From contig JASUTE010000013.1 in the NCBI GenBank assembly GCA_030445745.1, positions 1 through 43,755 on the forward strand: a DNA stretch of 43,755 nucleotides. Reading direction: 5' to 3'. The position numbers and the translations under genes were made by a program. Positions 35,301 through 43,755 of the stretch are shown here, piece after piece (positions within the stretch are counted from its first letter, which is position 1; each line of letters begins with the position of its first letter). The notes under the pieces were generated by a model that saw only the letters and a program-made list of their open reading frames with translations, made no database searches and was not told where the DNA came from. Origin of the DNA: Candidatus Cloacimonadota bacterium (GTDB lineage: Bacteria; Cloacimonadota; Cloacimonadia; Cloacimonadales; TCS61).

Positions 35301-36569
35301 TGCACGATTTAGCAGTACCGGGTATTCTTGAATTATCTCTTCCAGTATCTTCCAAATCTGGGGTTTTTGCTTTTCAATAAGACGTTTAGCTGTTTTAGTT
35401 TTTTCAGCTTCACCCATTTTTTCCAAACGTTCTATTATAAATGGTTTGAAAAGCTCGATTGCCATCTCTTTGGGAAGTCCACACTGATGTAGTTTAAGAT
35501 CTGGGCCAACTGTAATCACCGAACGTCCAGAATAATCAACACGTTTACCCAAAAGGTTTTGACGAAAACGTCCGCCTTTACCTTTCAGTTGGTCTGCTAA
35601 AGACTTCAGGGGACGATTTCCACGGCCTTTTACAGGTCTGGATTTTCTGGAGTTATCCAAAAGTGCATCCACTGCTTCCTGCAGCATACGTTTTTCATTT
35701 CTCAGAATAACTTCTGGAGCATTAATTTCTAGCAATCCGCGTAAACGGTTGTTTCTGGTAATAACTCTACGGTATAGTTCATTGAAGTCTGCTGTTGCGA
35801 ATCTGCCACCATCCAGCTGTACCAACGGGCGCAGGGTTGGTGGTAAGACCGGTAGAACTTCCAATATCATCCACTCAGGGCGATTACCAGATTTACGAAA
35901 AGCATCAACCACCTTTAAGCGCTTGATAGCTTTCTGTTTTTTCTGCATAGAAGTTTCCATTTTAATAATTGTGCGCAGATTCATCGCTTCATCTTCCAGA
36001 TTCATCTCTTCCAAAAGATATTTAATTGCTTCTGCACCCATTACAGCATGGAAATTCTCTCCAACTCTATCTCTTATTTCATAATATTCATCAACATCTA
36101 TCAGATCTTTACGCTCATAATCGCTATCACCTGGATCCAAAATAATGTAAGATTCGTAGTAAAGCACTCTTTCCAGTTTTCTTACAGAAATTCCCAACAA
36201 GGTACCCATAACACTGGGTAAGCTTTTAAAGAACCAAATATGTGCAATAGGAACCGCCAGTTCTATGTGTCCCATTCGGGTTCTTCTTACTCTGGAGGAA
36301 GTGATCTCTACACCGCAACGATCGCAAACTGTGTCTTCGAATCTTTTCTTTTTGTATTTACCGCAAGCGCATTCATAGTCCTTTTCTGGACCAAAAATAC
36401 GTTCACAGAAAAGTCCACCCTTTTCAGGCTTTAAAGTACGATAGTTAAGTGTATCGGGTTTCACCACTTCCCCGTGCGACCATTCGCGGATGGAATCTGG
36501 TGAAGCTATGCGAATCCTTACCTTATCGTAATCTTCTATTTTTCTATCGCGTTTTACTTTTCTAATCAC
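32394..36569 (-). CDS. rpoC: RNA polymerase beta' subunit
   Basis: A 1391-residue catalytic subunit. The N-terminal zinc ribbon is CACGKYKKKRFEDTVCDRCG; the clamp, LLGKRVDYSGRSVITVGP, and the catalytic NADFDGDQMAVH with three magnesium-binding aspartates follow. Later come the bridge helix and trigger loop (GEPGTQLTLRTFH) and the second zinc site around CESEKGICAKCYG. It starts at GTG 36567-36569 with GGAGG about 9 bases upstream. The gap to rpoB is 14 bases. Confidence 0.97.
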   Translation of the reverse strand: MIRKVKRDRKIEDYDKVRIRIASPDSIREWSHGEVVKPDTLNYRTLKPEKGGLFCERIFGPEKDYECACGKYKKKRFEDTVCDRCGVEITSSRVRRTRMGHIELAVPIAHIWFFKSLPSVMGTLLGISVRKLERVLYYESYIILDPGDSDYERKDLIDVDEYYEIRDRVGENFHAVMGAEAIKYLLEEMNLEDEAMNLRTIIKMETSMQKKQKAIKRLKVVDAFRKSGNRPEWMILEVLPVLPPTLRPLVQLDGGRFATADFNELYRRVITRNNRLRGLLEINAPEVILRNEKRMLQEAVDALLDNSRKSRPVKGRGNRPLKSLADQLKGKGGRFRQNLLGKRVDYSGRSVITVGPDLKLHQCGLPKEMAIELFKPFIIERLEKMGEAEKTKTAKRLIEKQKPQIWKILEEIIQEYPVLLNRAPTLHKHGIQAFMPVLTEGKAIELHPLACIPYNADFDGDQMAVHVPLSLEAQMEARVLMLSSRNLILPASGKLAMATNQDIVLGNYYLTVLKNTEPPADEDLFYYGSPEEVIYAYEYNEFRNEGKYGHGAEKLEVKDRKGRLDIHSWVKVLIGDELITTTVGRVIFNQILPQELPFKNDTFTKGKLNELAMECFNAVGQHRTAEFLDDLKDLGFKYATKAGVTFSASDVIIPKEKKKIISKTTREVESIIQSYLNGEITETERSNRIIDKWKIATEQVTEVLMSQLDEDQEGFNPINMMYLSGARGGKDQIKQLGALRGLMDKPSKVTSDSEAQVIETPIKSNFKEGLTVLEYFISTHGARKGLADTALKTADAGYLTRRLVDVAQNAVVNEEDCGTIEGVKISALKEGLEVVESLSERITGRTAAEDVFDPVTDKIIVAQGTEISSEIAHTIQNHGLNSVKVRSPLTCESEKGICAKCYGQNLGNHKPVTVGEPVGVVAAQSIGEPGTQLTLRTFHIGGATSTEVDLAEVTASTDGIVKFDRMNAVRDRDDQLVSISYLGRIKIVSEKDGTVLENYKVEYAATIYVEDGQKVVKNTKLFSWDHYNNPLVATAKGELKFENFIKDLTYEEEFNEITGSREITIIESKDRKIQPQFKIIKDNGKEEIVPIPTGLKVEVEDGVYVYPGDVLGKSSRSTVKQGDITGGLPRVQDLFEARIPKEKAIISDIAGKVTIGDLTKSGRVIYVTAEDGTEKKYIIPPGKRIIVHQGDVVESGDALSGGPLDPHDILKAKGINAAQKLILNEIQEVYRKQGVKIDDKHIAVIIRQMFKKVRILNPGHTMFLEGEVVNRNQVMKENRRIEEEGGEGATFEQLLLGITKASLMTDSWLSAAAFQETTKVLTQASIAGKIDDLEGLKESIIIGHRIPVGTGTKYYNMKVKEAVEQGKTINDVIKEFVHSEEKESVEDILDF

Positions 36570-36583
36570 TTAATAAACCTCCA

Positions 36584-39500
36584 TTAAGCATCATTATCGG
36601 TAATGAACTCAATATCAAAGCAAAGAGACTTCAATTCGCTTACCAGCACATTGAAAGACTCGGGCACACCCGGTTTAGGCGGGTTTTGCCCACTAGTTAT
36701 CGCCTTGAAAGCATTTGTACGGCCATCTACATCATCAGATTTAATTGTTAACATCTCTTCTAACAACCTGGAAGCACCATAGGCTTCCAAAGCCCAAACT
36801 TCCATTTCACCTAAGCGCTGGCCACCATGCTGTGCTTTACCGCCAAGCGGCTGCTGTGTGATAAGTGAATAAGGCCCTGTAGAGCGGGCATGCATCTTAT
36901 CGGCAACTAGGTGGTTCAATTTAAGCATGTACATATAGCCAACTGTTACTCTTTCTTTGAATGGTTCGCCTGTTTTACCGTCGTAAAGAACCTGTTTACC
37001 ATCCAGGGGTATATTAGCCCTTTTCATTTCGCTGCTGATATCTTTCAAGGTAGCGCCATCAAAAACTGGGGTTTCTACAGAAAAACCAAGAATGGTAGCA
37101 GCCAAGCCTAAATGTGTTTCCATGATCTGCCCAATATTCATACGGGAAGGCACACCCAGTGGATTCAACACAACGTCGATAGGATCACCGTTTTCCATAA
37201 ACGGCATATCGGCTATAGGGCTGATGCGGGAAATAACACCTTTGTTACCATGACGCCCCGCCATTTTATCTCCAACCTGGATCTTACGTTTTTTAGCGAT
37301 ATAAACTTTTACCATTTTGCGAACACCGTATGGCAATTCATCTCCATGCTTCTGGCGTTCAGCTTCTTTTTTATATATATTATCACTTTCTTCTTTAGCG
37401 TTTTTTACCTTCAAGATTATTTCATTGTAGATCTTTTTATTTTTTTCAGTATTTTCTACCAAATCATAATCCAAGTTCAAACGTTTGAAGTTTATCTTTT
37501 TAATATCAGCTTTGGTTATCTTTTTACCTGAATTCACGAAGAACATATTGGTCTTTTTGTCTACTATGTTCTTGGCAACCTCGCCCACCAACACTTTTGA
37601 CAGCTGGTTTTTCAGATATTCGTGGATATGTTTTTGTCGTTCACTGCGCTCGTGTTTCAGCCTGTCTACTATCTCTTTTCGTCTTTCCTCTTCCCCAAAT
37701 TCATCAAATTCCTCTAATCTGGAAAAGACTTTTACGTCGATAACCACACCTTCCATACCAGGTTTAGCTTTCAAAGAGCTGTTGGTGAAATCGCCAGCTC
37801 TATCTCCAAACAGAGCACGCATCAGGTTTTCTTCCGGTGAAGGATCAATGTCTACATTTTTCGGAGTAATTTTTCCTACGATGATATCACCAGCTTTAAC
37901 CACAGAGCCAACACGGATAATACCTGTTTTATCCAGATTTCGCAAAGATTTGGTCGGTACATTAGGAATATCGTACGCAAGTTCTTCCTTGCCGTTTTTC
38001 ATGTTCCTAACTTGTACCTCATGTTCCTCGATATACACTGAAGTTAACATATCCTCACGGGCTACCCTTTCACTAAGGATGATAGCATCTTCGTAGTTGT
38101 AGCCATACCACGGCATGAAGGCCACCAGCATATTTTTACCTAATGCTAGACGATTTTCCGCTATAGCTGGACCATCAGAAATAATATCACCTTGTTTTAC
38201 CTTTTGACCAACTTTCACTGTTGGTCGCTGATTTACGCTAGTATCTTGGTTGGAACGGGCGAATTTTTTCAGGTAAACTCTGTTTTTTGTCCCCAGATCC
38301 AAAATATTATCATCGGGATTTTTTCGTTCGATATCGATGTATTCGCTGGTAACTGCTGTTACCAAGCCATCATAAGGTGCTACTGCAGCAGCGCCACTAT
38401 CGGAAGCAACGATCTCTTCCATACCGGTGCCCACCACTGGTACATCCGGCTGCAAGAGTGGAACAGCTTGGCGCTGCATGTTCGAACCCATCAGGGCCCG
38501 GTTAGCATCGTCATGCTCCAAGAAAGGAATTAAGGCAGCTGAAACAGATACGATCTGCTGAGGTGAAACATCCATATAGTGAACATCTTCAGGCTTAACC
38601 TGAATATATTCTCCCCGGCTACGTGCAAATACCAGTTTATCCTTTATTTTCAGGTCATCGTCATATTTCACATTAGCTTGGGCAATAACATAGTTGTCTT
38701 CAGTGTAAGCATCCAGATAATCTACTTGTTTGGTTACCTTGCCATTTTTCACCCGGATGTAGGGGGTTTCCAAAAAACCAAATGGATTTATCCGGGCATA
38801 CATAGCCGGAGAAGACTGTAACCCAATATTGGGTCCCTCCGGAGTTTCGATAGGACAAATTCTGCCATAGTGAGAATAATGTACGTCACGAACCTCGAAG
38901 CCAGCTCGTTCGCGAGTTAAACCGCCAGGCCCTAATGCAGATAATTTCCTTTTATGAGTAATTCCCGTAAGTGGATTTGTTTGTTCCATGAATTGGGAAA
39001 GTTGGCCTGTAAGGAAGAAAGATTGAACCACCGCAATAAGAGCATTACTGTTAATAAGATCGTGTATAGTTACCTCTTCGGGGTTGGCAATGGTCATCCT
39101 TTCCACAGCTGTTCTGGCTACACGGGACATACCAATATTGTACTGCTCTGCTAAAAGCTCACCTACTGTCCTAACTCTACGATTAGCTAAATGATCGATA
39201 TCATCTACTGTATCTTGATCGTTGTGAACCTTGATAAGTGTTTCCACTATAGCTACCAGGTCTTCTTTGGTAAGAATATGAGTATCTTTATCTATATCTA
39301 AGCCTAAGCGCGAATTAATTTTGTATCTTCCTACTTCGCCCAAGTTGTAACGTCTTTCGTTGAAAAACATTCTTTCAAAAAGTGCCTGGGCAGCTTCGTA
39401 TGTGGGTTCTTCACCAGGGCGAATAAGATTGTAGATCTTTTTTACAGCTTCTTCCTGGTTGGTTGTCTGATCTTTCTCTATCGTATTTTCTAATATTCTA

Positions 39501-40378
39501 CGTGTTAAAGCATATTTTTCAGCAATAACTGCTATTTTTTTCAGACCTTCATCCTTAAGGTCATCTATCATTTCTTCTGTTATCTCATTACCTGCTTCAT
39601 AAATTACTTCGCCTGTTTCTTCGTTCAAGATATCTTGGAATAAAAATCTACCTTCAGATTCTTCTAAAGCGATATCTTCTTTTTCATAGAAATGCTCGCG
39701 CAGATCTTGATTGGTAGAAAGCCCTACTGCTCTCAACATTACCGTTACCGGCAGTTTTCTTCGCTTATCAATAAGTATAAACATGGTATCCTTGATATCC
39801 ATGTTGAACTCCAGCCAAGAACCATTGTAGGGAACTACTTTAGCAGAAAACAGCATTTTACCACTGGCGTGTTTGTTTTGAGAAAAGAATACACCGGGAG
39901 ATTTGTGCAACTGACTTATAATAACGCGTTCGGCCCCATTTATTATAAAAGTGCCGCCGTTGGTTATAAGAGGTATTTCACCTAGGAAAACTTCCTGTTC
40001 AATTGTGTTTCTTACTTTTTTCTCACCAGTTTCTTTCAGCACTTCTTCATCATAGATAGTAAGGCGCATCTTTGCTTTCACAGGTGCCTGGTAGGAAAGA
40101 TTTCTCTCTATACATTCCTCGGTATTATATTTTTCTTTTAGAACCTTGTATTCGACAAAATCCAAATGATATAATCCCTTTTGGTCTTCTAGCGGAAAGA
40201 TAGAATTCATTACAGCCTGAAGTCCGCGATTTTCGCGCTTCTGAGGATGTACATCCTTTTGCAGGAAATTATCATAAGAATCCACTTGCATAGCCAGCAA
40301 ATTGGGAACTTCTACCTTAGGAAAACCTGCTTTTTCTGCTTTTCTTTTGATTCGTGAATAATTTTTAAACTTTTTCAA
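36584..40378 (-). CDS. rpoB: RNA polymerase beta subunit
   Basis: A 1264-residue subunit forming with beta' the RNA polymerase active cleft. It contains the rifampicin region (QLSQFMEQTNPLTGITHKRK), GRICPIETPEGPNIGL, GYNYEDAIILSERV, the KMAGRHGNKGVIS catalytic lysines and a C-terminal GEMEVWALEAYGA. The frame has a TTG at 40385-40387 directly against AGGAG and a second TTG at 40376-40378 nine bases from it; I chose the second on spacing, a three-residue difference. In the rifampicin region the residue equivalent to E. coli Asp516 is Glu. Confidence 0.97.
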   Translation of the reverse strand: MKKFKNYSRIKRKAEKAGFPKVEVPNLLAMQVDSYDNFLQKDVHPQKRENRGLQAVMNSIFPLEDQKGLYHLDFVEYKVLKEKYNTEECIERNLSYQAPVKAKMRLTIYDEEVLKETGEKKVRNTIEQEVFLGEIPLITNGGTFIINGAERVIISQLHKSPGVFFSQNKHASGKMLFSAKVVPYNGSWLEFNMDIKDTMFILIDKRRKLPVTVMLRAVGLSTNQDLREHFYEKEDIALEESEGRFLFQDILNEETGEVIYEAGNEITEEMIDDLKDEGLKKIAVIAEKYALTRRILENTIEKDQTTNQEEAVKKIYNLIRPGEEPTYEAAQALFERMFFNERRYNLGEVGRYKINSRLGLDIDKDTHILTKEDLVAIVETLIKVHNDQDTVDDIDHLANRRVRTVGELLAEQYNIGMSRVARTAVERMTIANPEEVTIHDLINSNALIAVVQSFFLTGQLSQFMEQTNPLTGITHKRKLSALGPGGLTRERAGFEVRDVHYSHYGRICPIETPEGPNIGLQSSPAMYARINPFGFLETPYIRVKNGKVTKQVDYLDAYTEDNYVIAQANVKYDDDLKIKDKLVFARSRGEYIQVKPEDVHYMDVSPQQIVSVSAALIPFLEHDDANRALMGSNMQRQAVPLLQPDVPVVGTGMEEIVASDSGAAAVAPYDGLVTAVTSEYIDIERKNPDDNILDLGTKNRVYLKKFARSNQDTSVNQRPTVKVGQKVKQGDIISDGPAIAENRLALGKNMLVAFMPWYGYNYEDAIILSERVAREDMLTSVYIEEHEVQVRNMKNGKEELAYDIPNVPTKSLRNLDKTGIIRVGSVVKAGDIIVGKITPKNVDIDPSPEENLMRALFGDRAGDFTNSSLKAKPGMEGVVIDVKVFSRLEEFDEFGEEERRKEIVDRLKHERSERQKHIHEYLKNQLSKVLVGEVAKNIVDKKTNMFFVNSGKKITKADIKKINFKRLNLDYDLVENTEKNKKIYNEIILKVKNAKEESDNIYKKEAERQKHGDELPYGVRKMVKVYIAKKRKIQVGDKMAGRHGNKGVISRISPIADMPFMENGDPIDVVLNPLGVPSRMNIGQIMETHLGLAATILGFSVETPVFDGATLKDISSEMKRANIPLDGKQVLYDGKTGEPFKERVTVGYMYMLKLNHLVADKMHARSTGPYSLITQQPLGGKAQHGGQRLGEMEVWALEAYGASRLLEEMLTIKSDDVDGRTNAFKAITSGQNPPKPGVPESFNVLVSELKSLCFDIEFITDNDA

Positions 40379-40446
40379 AAGCTCCAACTCCTTTTGTGTT
40401 AAAAAGTGTTGTTTGGTACCTAGTCAAACCGTCTTTTTCACCTATA

Positions 40447-40490
40447 AAAAACGCATGAAACGGAAGCGAGCCAGTTGAACTCACTTCCGT
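40447..40490 (-). terminator. attenuator-like hairpin between rplL and rpoB
   Basis: On the minus strand ACGGAAGTGAG (40490-40480) can pair with CTCGCTTCCGT (40470-40460), eleven pairs with one G-T, around a nine-base loop. Seven bases later comes a run of six T. It lies in the 126-base rplL-rpoB gap, 15 bases after the rplL stop. In Escherichia coli a partial terminator in this place makes rpoBC expression lower than rplJL; the same is inferred here. Confidence 0.65.
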
Positions 40491-40504
40491 ATATAATATT
40501 GATT

Positions 40505-40882
40505 TTATTTGATTTCTGCAGAAGCACCAGCTTCTTCTAACTGTGCTTTAACTTTTTCAGCTTCGTCTTTTGGAACTGCTTCTACAACTGGTTTGGGAGC
40601 ATTATCTACTAATTCTTTAGCTTCTTTAAGTCCTAATTTGGTAATTGTACGAACTACCTTGATAGTTTGAATCTTTTTAGCACCTGCAGAAGTAAGTACT
40701 ACGTCAAATTCAGTTTGTTCTTCAGCAGCTTCTCCACCACCTGCTGCAGGAGCAGCAGCAGCGGCTACTGGAGCAGCAGCGCTTACGCCAAATACCTCTT
40801 CAAGTTCTTCTACCAATTCAGAAAGCTCGATAACACTCATCTCTTTTATGATATCGATAACTTGTTGTTTTTTATCAGCCAT
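40505..40882 (-). CDS. rplL: 50S ribosomal protein L7/L12
   Basis: A 125-residue acidic stalk protein that recruits translation GTPases. An N-terminal dimerisation domain ([15 protein letters not shown]), an Ala/Gly-rich flexible hinge ([15 protein letters not shown]) and the C-terminal domain ([20 protein letters not shown]) are all present. I start it at ATG 40880-40882 with GGAGG six bases upstream; an in-frame ATG 12 bases earlier overlaps that site. Confidence 0.97.
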   Translation of the reverse strand: MADKKQQVIDIIKEMSVIELSELVEELEEVFGVSAAAPVAAAAAPAAGGGEAAEEQTEFDVVLTSAGAKKIQTIKVVRTITKLGLKEAKELVDNAPKPVVEAVPKDEAEKVKAQLEEAGASAEIK

Positions 40883-40905
40883 TTTATCCTCCATCAGATT
40901 ATAAT

Positions 40906-41442
40906 TTAATTTTCTTCGGCTTTTTGTTTTGCTATTGCGTCAATAGCATATACACATTTTCTTAAAATGCCCTGCAGCGATCCAACAAAACCTACGATAG
41001 GTGTATTAAAACCTTGCAGCACTTTTGCAATCAATTCATCTTTACTTGGAAGTTCAGAAAGCTTGAGCAGCTTTTCTACTCCCATCAGTTCACCATCGAT
41101 CAATCCAAGTTTAAACTTAGGATAATCCTTTTCTTTGGTTACTTCCTTTTTAAACTTTGCCAATTCTCTCGCTGGTGCAACTTCGTCTTTAATACCAGCT
41201 GCTACAGCTGTAGGTCCCTTCAGCTCGGTGTCCAATTCTTTTATACCCATCTCGTTCAAAGCGATCTTAATAAAGGTATTCTTGGATACAAAATAATTTA
41301 CCCCTGCTTCTCGCATACGATTGCGAAGTTCATCTACTTCTTCAATATTGATTCCTTTGTAATCGATTAATACAATAGATTTGGCATCTTTGAGTCTCTC
41401 TCTGATTAATTCTACTTCTTGTTTTTTATAAGGTTGAATCAT
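40906..41442 (-). CDS. rplJ: 50S ribosomal protein L10
   Basis: A 178-residue anchor of the L7/L12 stalk on 23S rRNA. It has the N-terminal rRNA-binding domain ([20 protein letters not shown] and [13 protein letters not shown]) and a C-terminal helix for L12 dimers. The gap to rplA is only 9 bases, so the L10-binding leader that autoregulates rplJL in Escherichia coli cannot be located there. GGAGG precedes the ATG. Confidence 0.96.
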   Translation of the reverse strand: MIQPYKKQEVELIRERLKDAKSIVLIDYKGINIEEVDELRNRMREAGVNYFVSKNTFIKIALNEMGIKELDTELKGPTAVAAGIKDEVAPARELAKFKKEVTKEKDYPKFKLGLIDGELMGVEKLLKLSELPSKDELIAKVLQGFNTPIVGFVGSLQGILRKCVYAIDAIAKQKAEEN

Positions 41443-41451
41443 TAATGCCTC

Positions 41452-42153
41452 CTATTTTCTTGCCAATAACCGCACACTTGGAATGTGTAATTTGATGCTA
41501 GGTCCCATTGTAGAAGTTAGGGAAATTGATTTTATGAACATACCTTTTAGAGCTGCGGGACGTTCTCGCAAAATTGCGGAAATAATTGCAAGAATATTGT
41601 CACGAAGTTGATTTTCATCAAAGCTTAGTTTTCCAGCAATAATGTGCAAATTAGAAAATTTATCTACACGATAATCCACTTTACCACCTTTAGCTTCGGA
41701 AACTGCTTTTTCCACATCCATGGTAACAGTTCCTACCTTAGGATTAGGCATAAGTCCACGGGGACCAAGGACTCTACCTAAACGGCCAATTTTGCCCATT
41801 AAATTTGGAGTAGCAATCACTACATCGAAGTCGAGCCATCCGTCATTAATTTTTTCGATATACTCGTCCACTCCAACATAGTCTGCTCCAGCTTTTTTCG
41901 CCTCTTCAGCTTTATCTCCTTCGGCAAAGACCAATACTTGTACTGTTCTTCCGCTTCCATGAGGTAAAACTAACGAATTCCGAATTTGTTGATCAGCCTT
42001 ACGAGGGTCGACTCCAAGATTCATATGAACTTCCACAGTTTCATCAAAATTTGTTTTTGGAAACTGCTTCAAAAGGGCTACAGCCTCATCTAATTCATAT
42101 CTTTTCTCATGGTCGATCATCGTACGAGCTTTTCTGTACCTCTTACTACTCAT
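41452..42153 (-). CDS. rplA: 50S ribosomal protein L1
   Basis: A 233-residue protein of the L1 stalk, which guides deacylated tRNA out of the ribosome. It has [46 protein letters not shown] and [15 protein letters not shown] lies upstream of the ATG. A 63-base gap to rplK holds a small inverted repeat (CTGCAATTGTGCAG) but no clear L1-binding mimic. Confidence 0.97.
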   Translation of the reverse strand: MSSKRYRKARTMIDHEKRYELDEAVALLKQFPKTNFDETVEVHMNLGVDPRKADQQIRNSLVLPHGSGRTVQVLVFAEGDKAEEAKKAGADYVGVDEYIEKINDGWLDFDVVIATPNLMGKIGRLGRVLGPRGLMPNPKVGTVTMDVEKAVSEAKGGKVDYRVDKFSNLHIIAGKLSFDENQLRDNILAIISAILRERPAALKGMFIKSISLTSTMGPSIKLHIPSVRLLARK

Positions 42154-42216
42154 TTACACTCCTTTATCGATAATCTCCTGCACAATTGCAGTATAGAGAA
42201 TTCCTTGAAAACTCAA

Positions 42217-42648
42217 TTAATCTTCTACTACAACTCCCATATTACGGGCAGTTCCTTCGATCATCTTCATTGCACCTTCGATATTATAAGCATTTAAGTC
42301 TTTCATTTTTATCTGGGCAATTTTTTTGATCGAATCTCGGGAAATAATCCCAACCTTCTCACGGTTGGGTTCCCCAGAACCCTTCGCCAACCCTGCTTCT
42401 TTTTTTATAAGAACAGCTGCTGGGGGAGTCTTGATTTCAAATGTATAAGATTTATTCTTTTTAACATAAATTACCACTGGGAAAATCATGCCAGCTTCAT
42501 CTTTTGTTTTATCGTTGAAATTCTTACAAAATTCACCGATATTGATACCTGCCTGACCCAAAGCTGGGCCTACAGGAGGAGCTGGGGTTGCTTGGCCAGC
42601 TGGTAATTGTAATTTCACTACATGTACTACATCTTTTGGTTTAGCCAT
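42217..42648 (-). CDS. rplK: 50S ribosomal protein L11
   Basis: A 143-residue protein of the GTPase-associated centre. It shows [35 protein letters not shown], the [13 protein letters not shown] linker and the C-terminal rRNA-binding [10 protein letters not shown]. It lies 15 bases after nusG with an AGAGGTA-type site before the ATG. Confidence 0.97.
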   Translation of the reverse strand: MAKPKDVVHVVKLQLPAGQATPAPPVGPALGQAGINIGEFCKNFNDKTKDEAGMIFPVVIYVKKNKSYTFEIKTPPAAVLIKKEAGLAKGSGEPNREKVGIISRDSIKKIAQIKMKDLNAYNIEGAMKMIEGTARNMGVVVED

Positions 42649-42663
42649 TATATCTTACCTCTG

Positions 42664-43191
42664 TTACATTATTTCTACTTGATCTGATCTTACTTCTACC
42701 GGAGTTATCCGTCCAAAAACGGTCACCTTTACCGTCAACTTTTTCTTATCTTCACTTATCTTATCGATAACTCCTTCGAAGTCATTAAATGGTCCACCGG
42801 TTATTTTTACCATATCTCCGGGTATCAAATTGATATTTTTTTCTGAATCTTTATCGCGATCGGCAATACCCAGTAAACGGTTTACCTCTACCTTGTCGAG
42901 AGGTTGGGGTTTTTTGCCGGTTCCCAAGAAATTAGTTACTCCCGGAACATTCCTAATTAGAGTATAAAGGCGAGGAGTTAACTCTGCTTCAATTATAACA
43001 TAGCTATTGAACAATTTTTTTTCACGCTCTATTTTCTTGCCATCGCGAATATGGAAGGTTTTTTGAGTAGGAATAAGAATCTGTCCCACCTTTTCTTCCA
43101 AACCAGCATCGGCGGTCATCTTTTCAATAGCTTCTTTTACCTTGAATTCCTGTGAAGCATAAGTATGCACCACGTACCATTTTTTTGCCAT
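42664..43191 (-). CDS. nusG: transcription termination/antitermination protein NusG
   Basis: A 175-residue protein with the NGN domain (KWYVVHTYASQEFKVKEAI, SYVIIEAELTPRLY, VPGVTNFLG) and a C-terminal KOW domain (GDMVKITGGPFNDFEGVID). It binds the RNA polymerase clamp and couples transcription to Rho or the ribosome. It lies 9 bases after secE, and rplK follows. Confidence 0.97.
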   Translation of the reverse strand: MAKKWYVVHTYASQEFKVKEAIEKMTADAGLEEKVGQILIPTQKTFHIRDGKKIEREKKLFNSYVIIEAELTPRLYTLIRNVPGVTNFLGTGKKPQPLDKVEVNRLLGIADRDKDSEKNINLIPGDMVKITGGPFNDFEGVIDKISEDKKKLTVKVTVFGRITPVEVRSDQVEIM

Positions 43192-43200
43192 AAATAGCCT

Positions 43201-43383
43201 TTAGAGGATAGCTCCTATAAGCACGTTGAAACCAAAATCTACCAGCGATAGAAAAACACCCATGATTATGGACATAATTATAACCACCGTAGTTCCTTCC
43301 TTCAAATCCGCTTTGGAAGGCCAGCTAACGTACTTCATTTCTTGCTTTACTTCTTTAAAAAATTTAAATATTTTTGCAAACAT
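43201..43383 (-). CDS. secE: preprotein translocase subunit SecE
   Basis: A 60-residue single-helix SecE: amphipathic IFKFFKEVKQEMKYVSWPSK then one membrane helix (VVIIMSIIMGVFLSLVDFGF). It clamps SecY in the SecYEG channel. The short one-helix form is the usual type outside the enterobacteria. It lies between tRNA(Trp) and nusG. Confidence 0.94.
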   Translation of the reverse strand: MFAKIFKFFKEVKQEMKYVSWPSKADLKEGTTVVIIMSIIMGVFLSLVDFGFNVLIGAIL

Positions 43384-43409
43384 ATTTTCCCTAACTTAAA
43401 TAGAAATAA

Positions 43410-43485
43410 TGGCAGGTCAGGCAGGACTTGAACCCGCAACCCCCGGTTTTGGAGACCGGTGCTCTACCAATTGAGCTACTAACCT
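43410..43485 (-). tRNA. trnW: tRNA-Trp (anticodon CCA)
   Basis: Read on the minus strand, acceptor AGGTTAG pairs with CTGACCT, the D arm is GCTCAATTGGTAGAGC, the anticodon stem CCGGT/ACCGG encloses loop CTCCAAA with anticodon CCA, and the T arm contains GGTTCAAGTCC. The discriminator is G and the terminal CCA is encoded (43410-43412). The tuf-rpmG-trnW-secE order is common in bacteria. Confidence 0.97.
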
Positions 43486-43497
43486 ACACATCAAATC

Positions 43498-43647
43498 TTA
43501 TCTTGTTTGCTTGTGATTAGTGTGCTTTTTGCATTTAGGACAGAACTTTTTATAAGCTACCCTTTTAGGGTGCGTTCTACGATTTTTCGTAGTTGTATAA
43601 TTTCTGCTTTTACACTCTTCGCAAGCTAATACAATAATTTCTCTCAT
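43498..43647 (-). CDS. rpmG: 50S ribosomal protein L33
   Basis: A 49-residue protein missed by simple length filters. Translation from ATG 43645-43647 gives REIIVLACEECKSRNYTTTK, then NRRTHPKRV and KKFCPKCKKHTNHKQTR. All four zinc cysteines (CEEC and CPKC) are present, the C+ form of L33. It lies between tuf and tRNA(Trp). Confidence 0.95.
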   Translation of the reverse strand: MREIIVLACEECKSRNYTTTKNRRTHPKRVAYKKFCPKCKKHTNHKQTR

Positions 43648-43655
43648 AACCTTAC

Positions 43656-43755
43656 CTATTCAATAATATCGCTAACCACGCCAGCGCCGATAGTTCTTCC
43701 ACCTTCGCGCATAGCATAGCGAAGTCCTTTTTCCATAGCAATCGGGGTAATTAAT
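43656..43755 (-). CDS. tuf: elongation factor Tu, C-terminal end (partial)
   Basis: The last 32 residues of EF-Tu enter from the right edge: [19 protein letters not shown] then [13 protein letters not shown] and stop TAG (43656-43658). EF-Tu delivers aminoacyl-tRNA to the ribosome. The start is outside the window. Eight bases separate its stop from rpmG. Confidence 0.95.
   Translation of the reverse strand, partial: LITPIAMEKGLRYAMREGGRTIGAGVVSDIIE

Noticed and set aside
37485-38096. 203-codon open frame antisense to rpoB, and many similar antisense frames over rpoC, rpoB, fusA and murA.
   Set aside because: They mirror the codon pattern of the conserved genes on the other strand and have no domain, start-site or neighbour support.
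42154-42216. Possible L1-binding autoregulatory site between rplK and rplA.
   Set aside because: Only a small CTGCA/TGCAG inverted repeat is visible; no mimic of the 23S rRNA L1 site could be recognised.

Overview
The window looks like a chromosomal segment of a Gram-negative-type, probably anaerobic bacterium with about 40% GC. The best guess is the Cloacimonadota (WWE1) or a neighbouring FCB-group lineage. This is an inference from several things: large secreted proteins ending in a YPNPFNP-type FlgD-like/type IX sorting domain, a PorV-like outer-membrane protein, a KamA-family radical SAM enzyme, a butyrate kinase relic and a large-type SRP RNA. No marker in the window proves the assignment.

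Layout. (1) 1-11.3 kb is an accessory, cell-surface region. It holds the end of a lysyl-tRNA synthetase-like fragment, a secreted papain-family protease, a DUF47/PhoU-like protein, a LolC/E-type permease, a large secreted protein with twelve DxxGxDxY-type repeats, a DUF2905 membrane protein, a predicted seven-bladed beta-propeller exoprotein, and a heparinase II/III-like gene broken by an in-frame TGA and cut off by a decayed IS256-family element. (2) 11.8-19.3 kb: KamA-like radical SAM enzyme, a small coiled-coil membrane protein, then a leftward operon tdk-yggT-pnp-dksA-lspA-(lamin-tail exoprotein)-(PorV-like), tightly packed with stop/start overlaps. (3) 19.5-22 kb is a scar and signal region. 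It has a frameshifted butyrate kinase fragment fused in frame to a clostripain-like lipoprotein gene, a 210-base AT-rich stretch with five DnaA-box-like 9-mers, and a large SRP RNA with its own promoter. (4) 22-24 kb: hisS, then a CIRCE-controlled groES-trxA pair without groEL, closed by a strong terminator. (5) 24-29.4 kb, leftward: a DJ-1/PfpI protein, an alkyltransferase-like protein, wecB, mnmA, murA and prmC. (6) 29.4-43.8 kb is the universally conserved leftward transcription/translation block: tuf-rpmG-tRNA(Trp)-secE-nusG-rplKAJL-rpoBC-rpsL-rpsG-fusA.

How it fits together. The right third is housekeeping and should be strongly expressed; an attenuator-like hairpin between rplL and rpoB may set the ratio of ribosomal proteins to polymerase. 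The left third appears to supply exported degradative and surface proteins, for which the PorV-like protein and the lipoprotein-processing (LspA) and -sorting (LolC/E-like) genes are plausible export partners. Several relics (lysS-like fragment, butyrate kinase, heparinase, IS256) show that the accessory part has been rearranged and is decaying.
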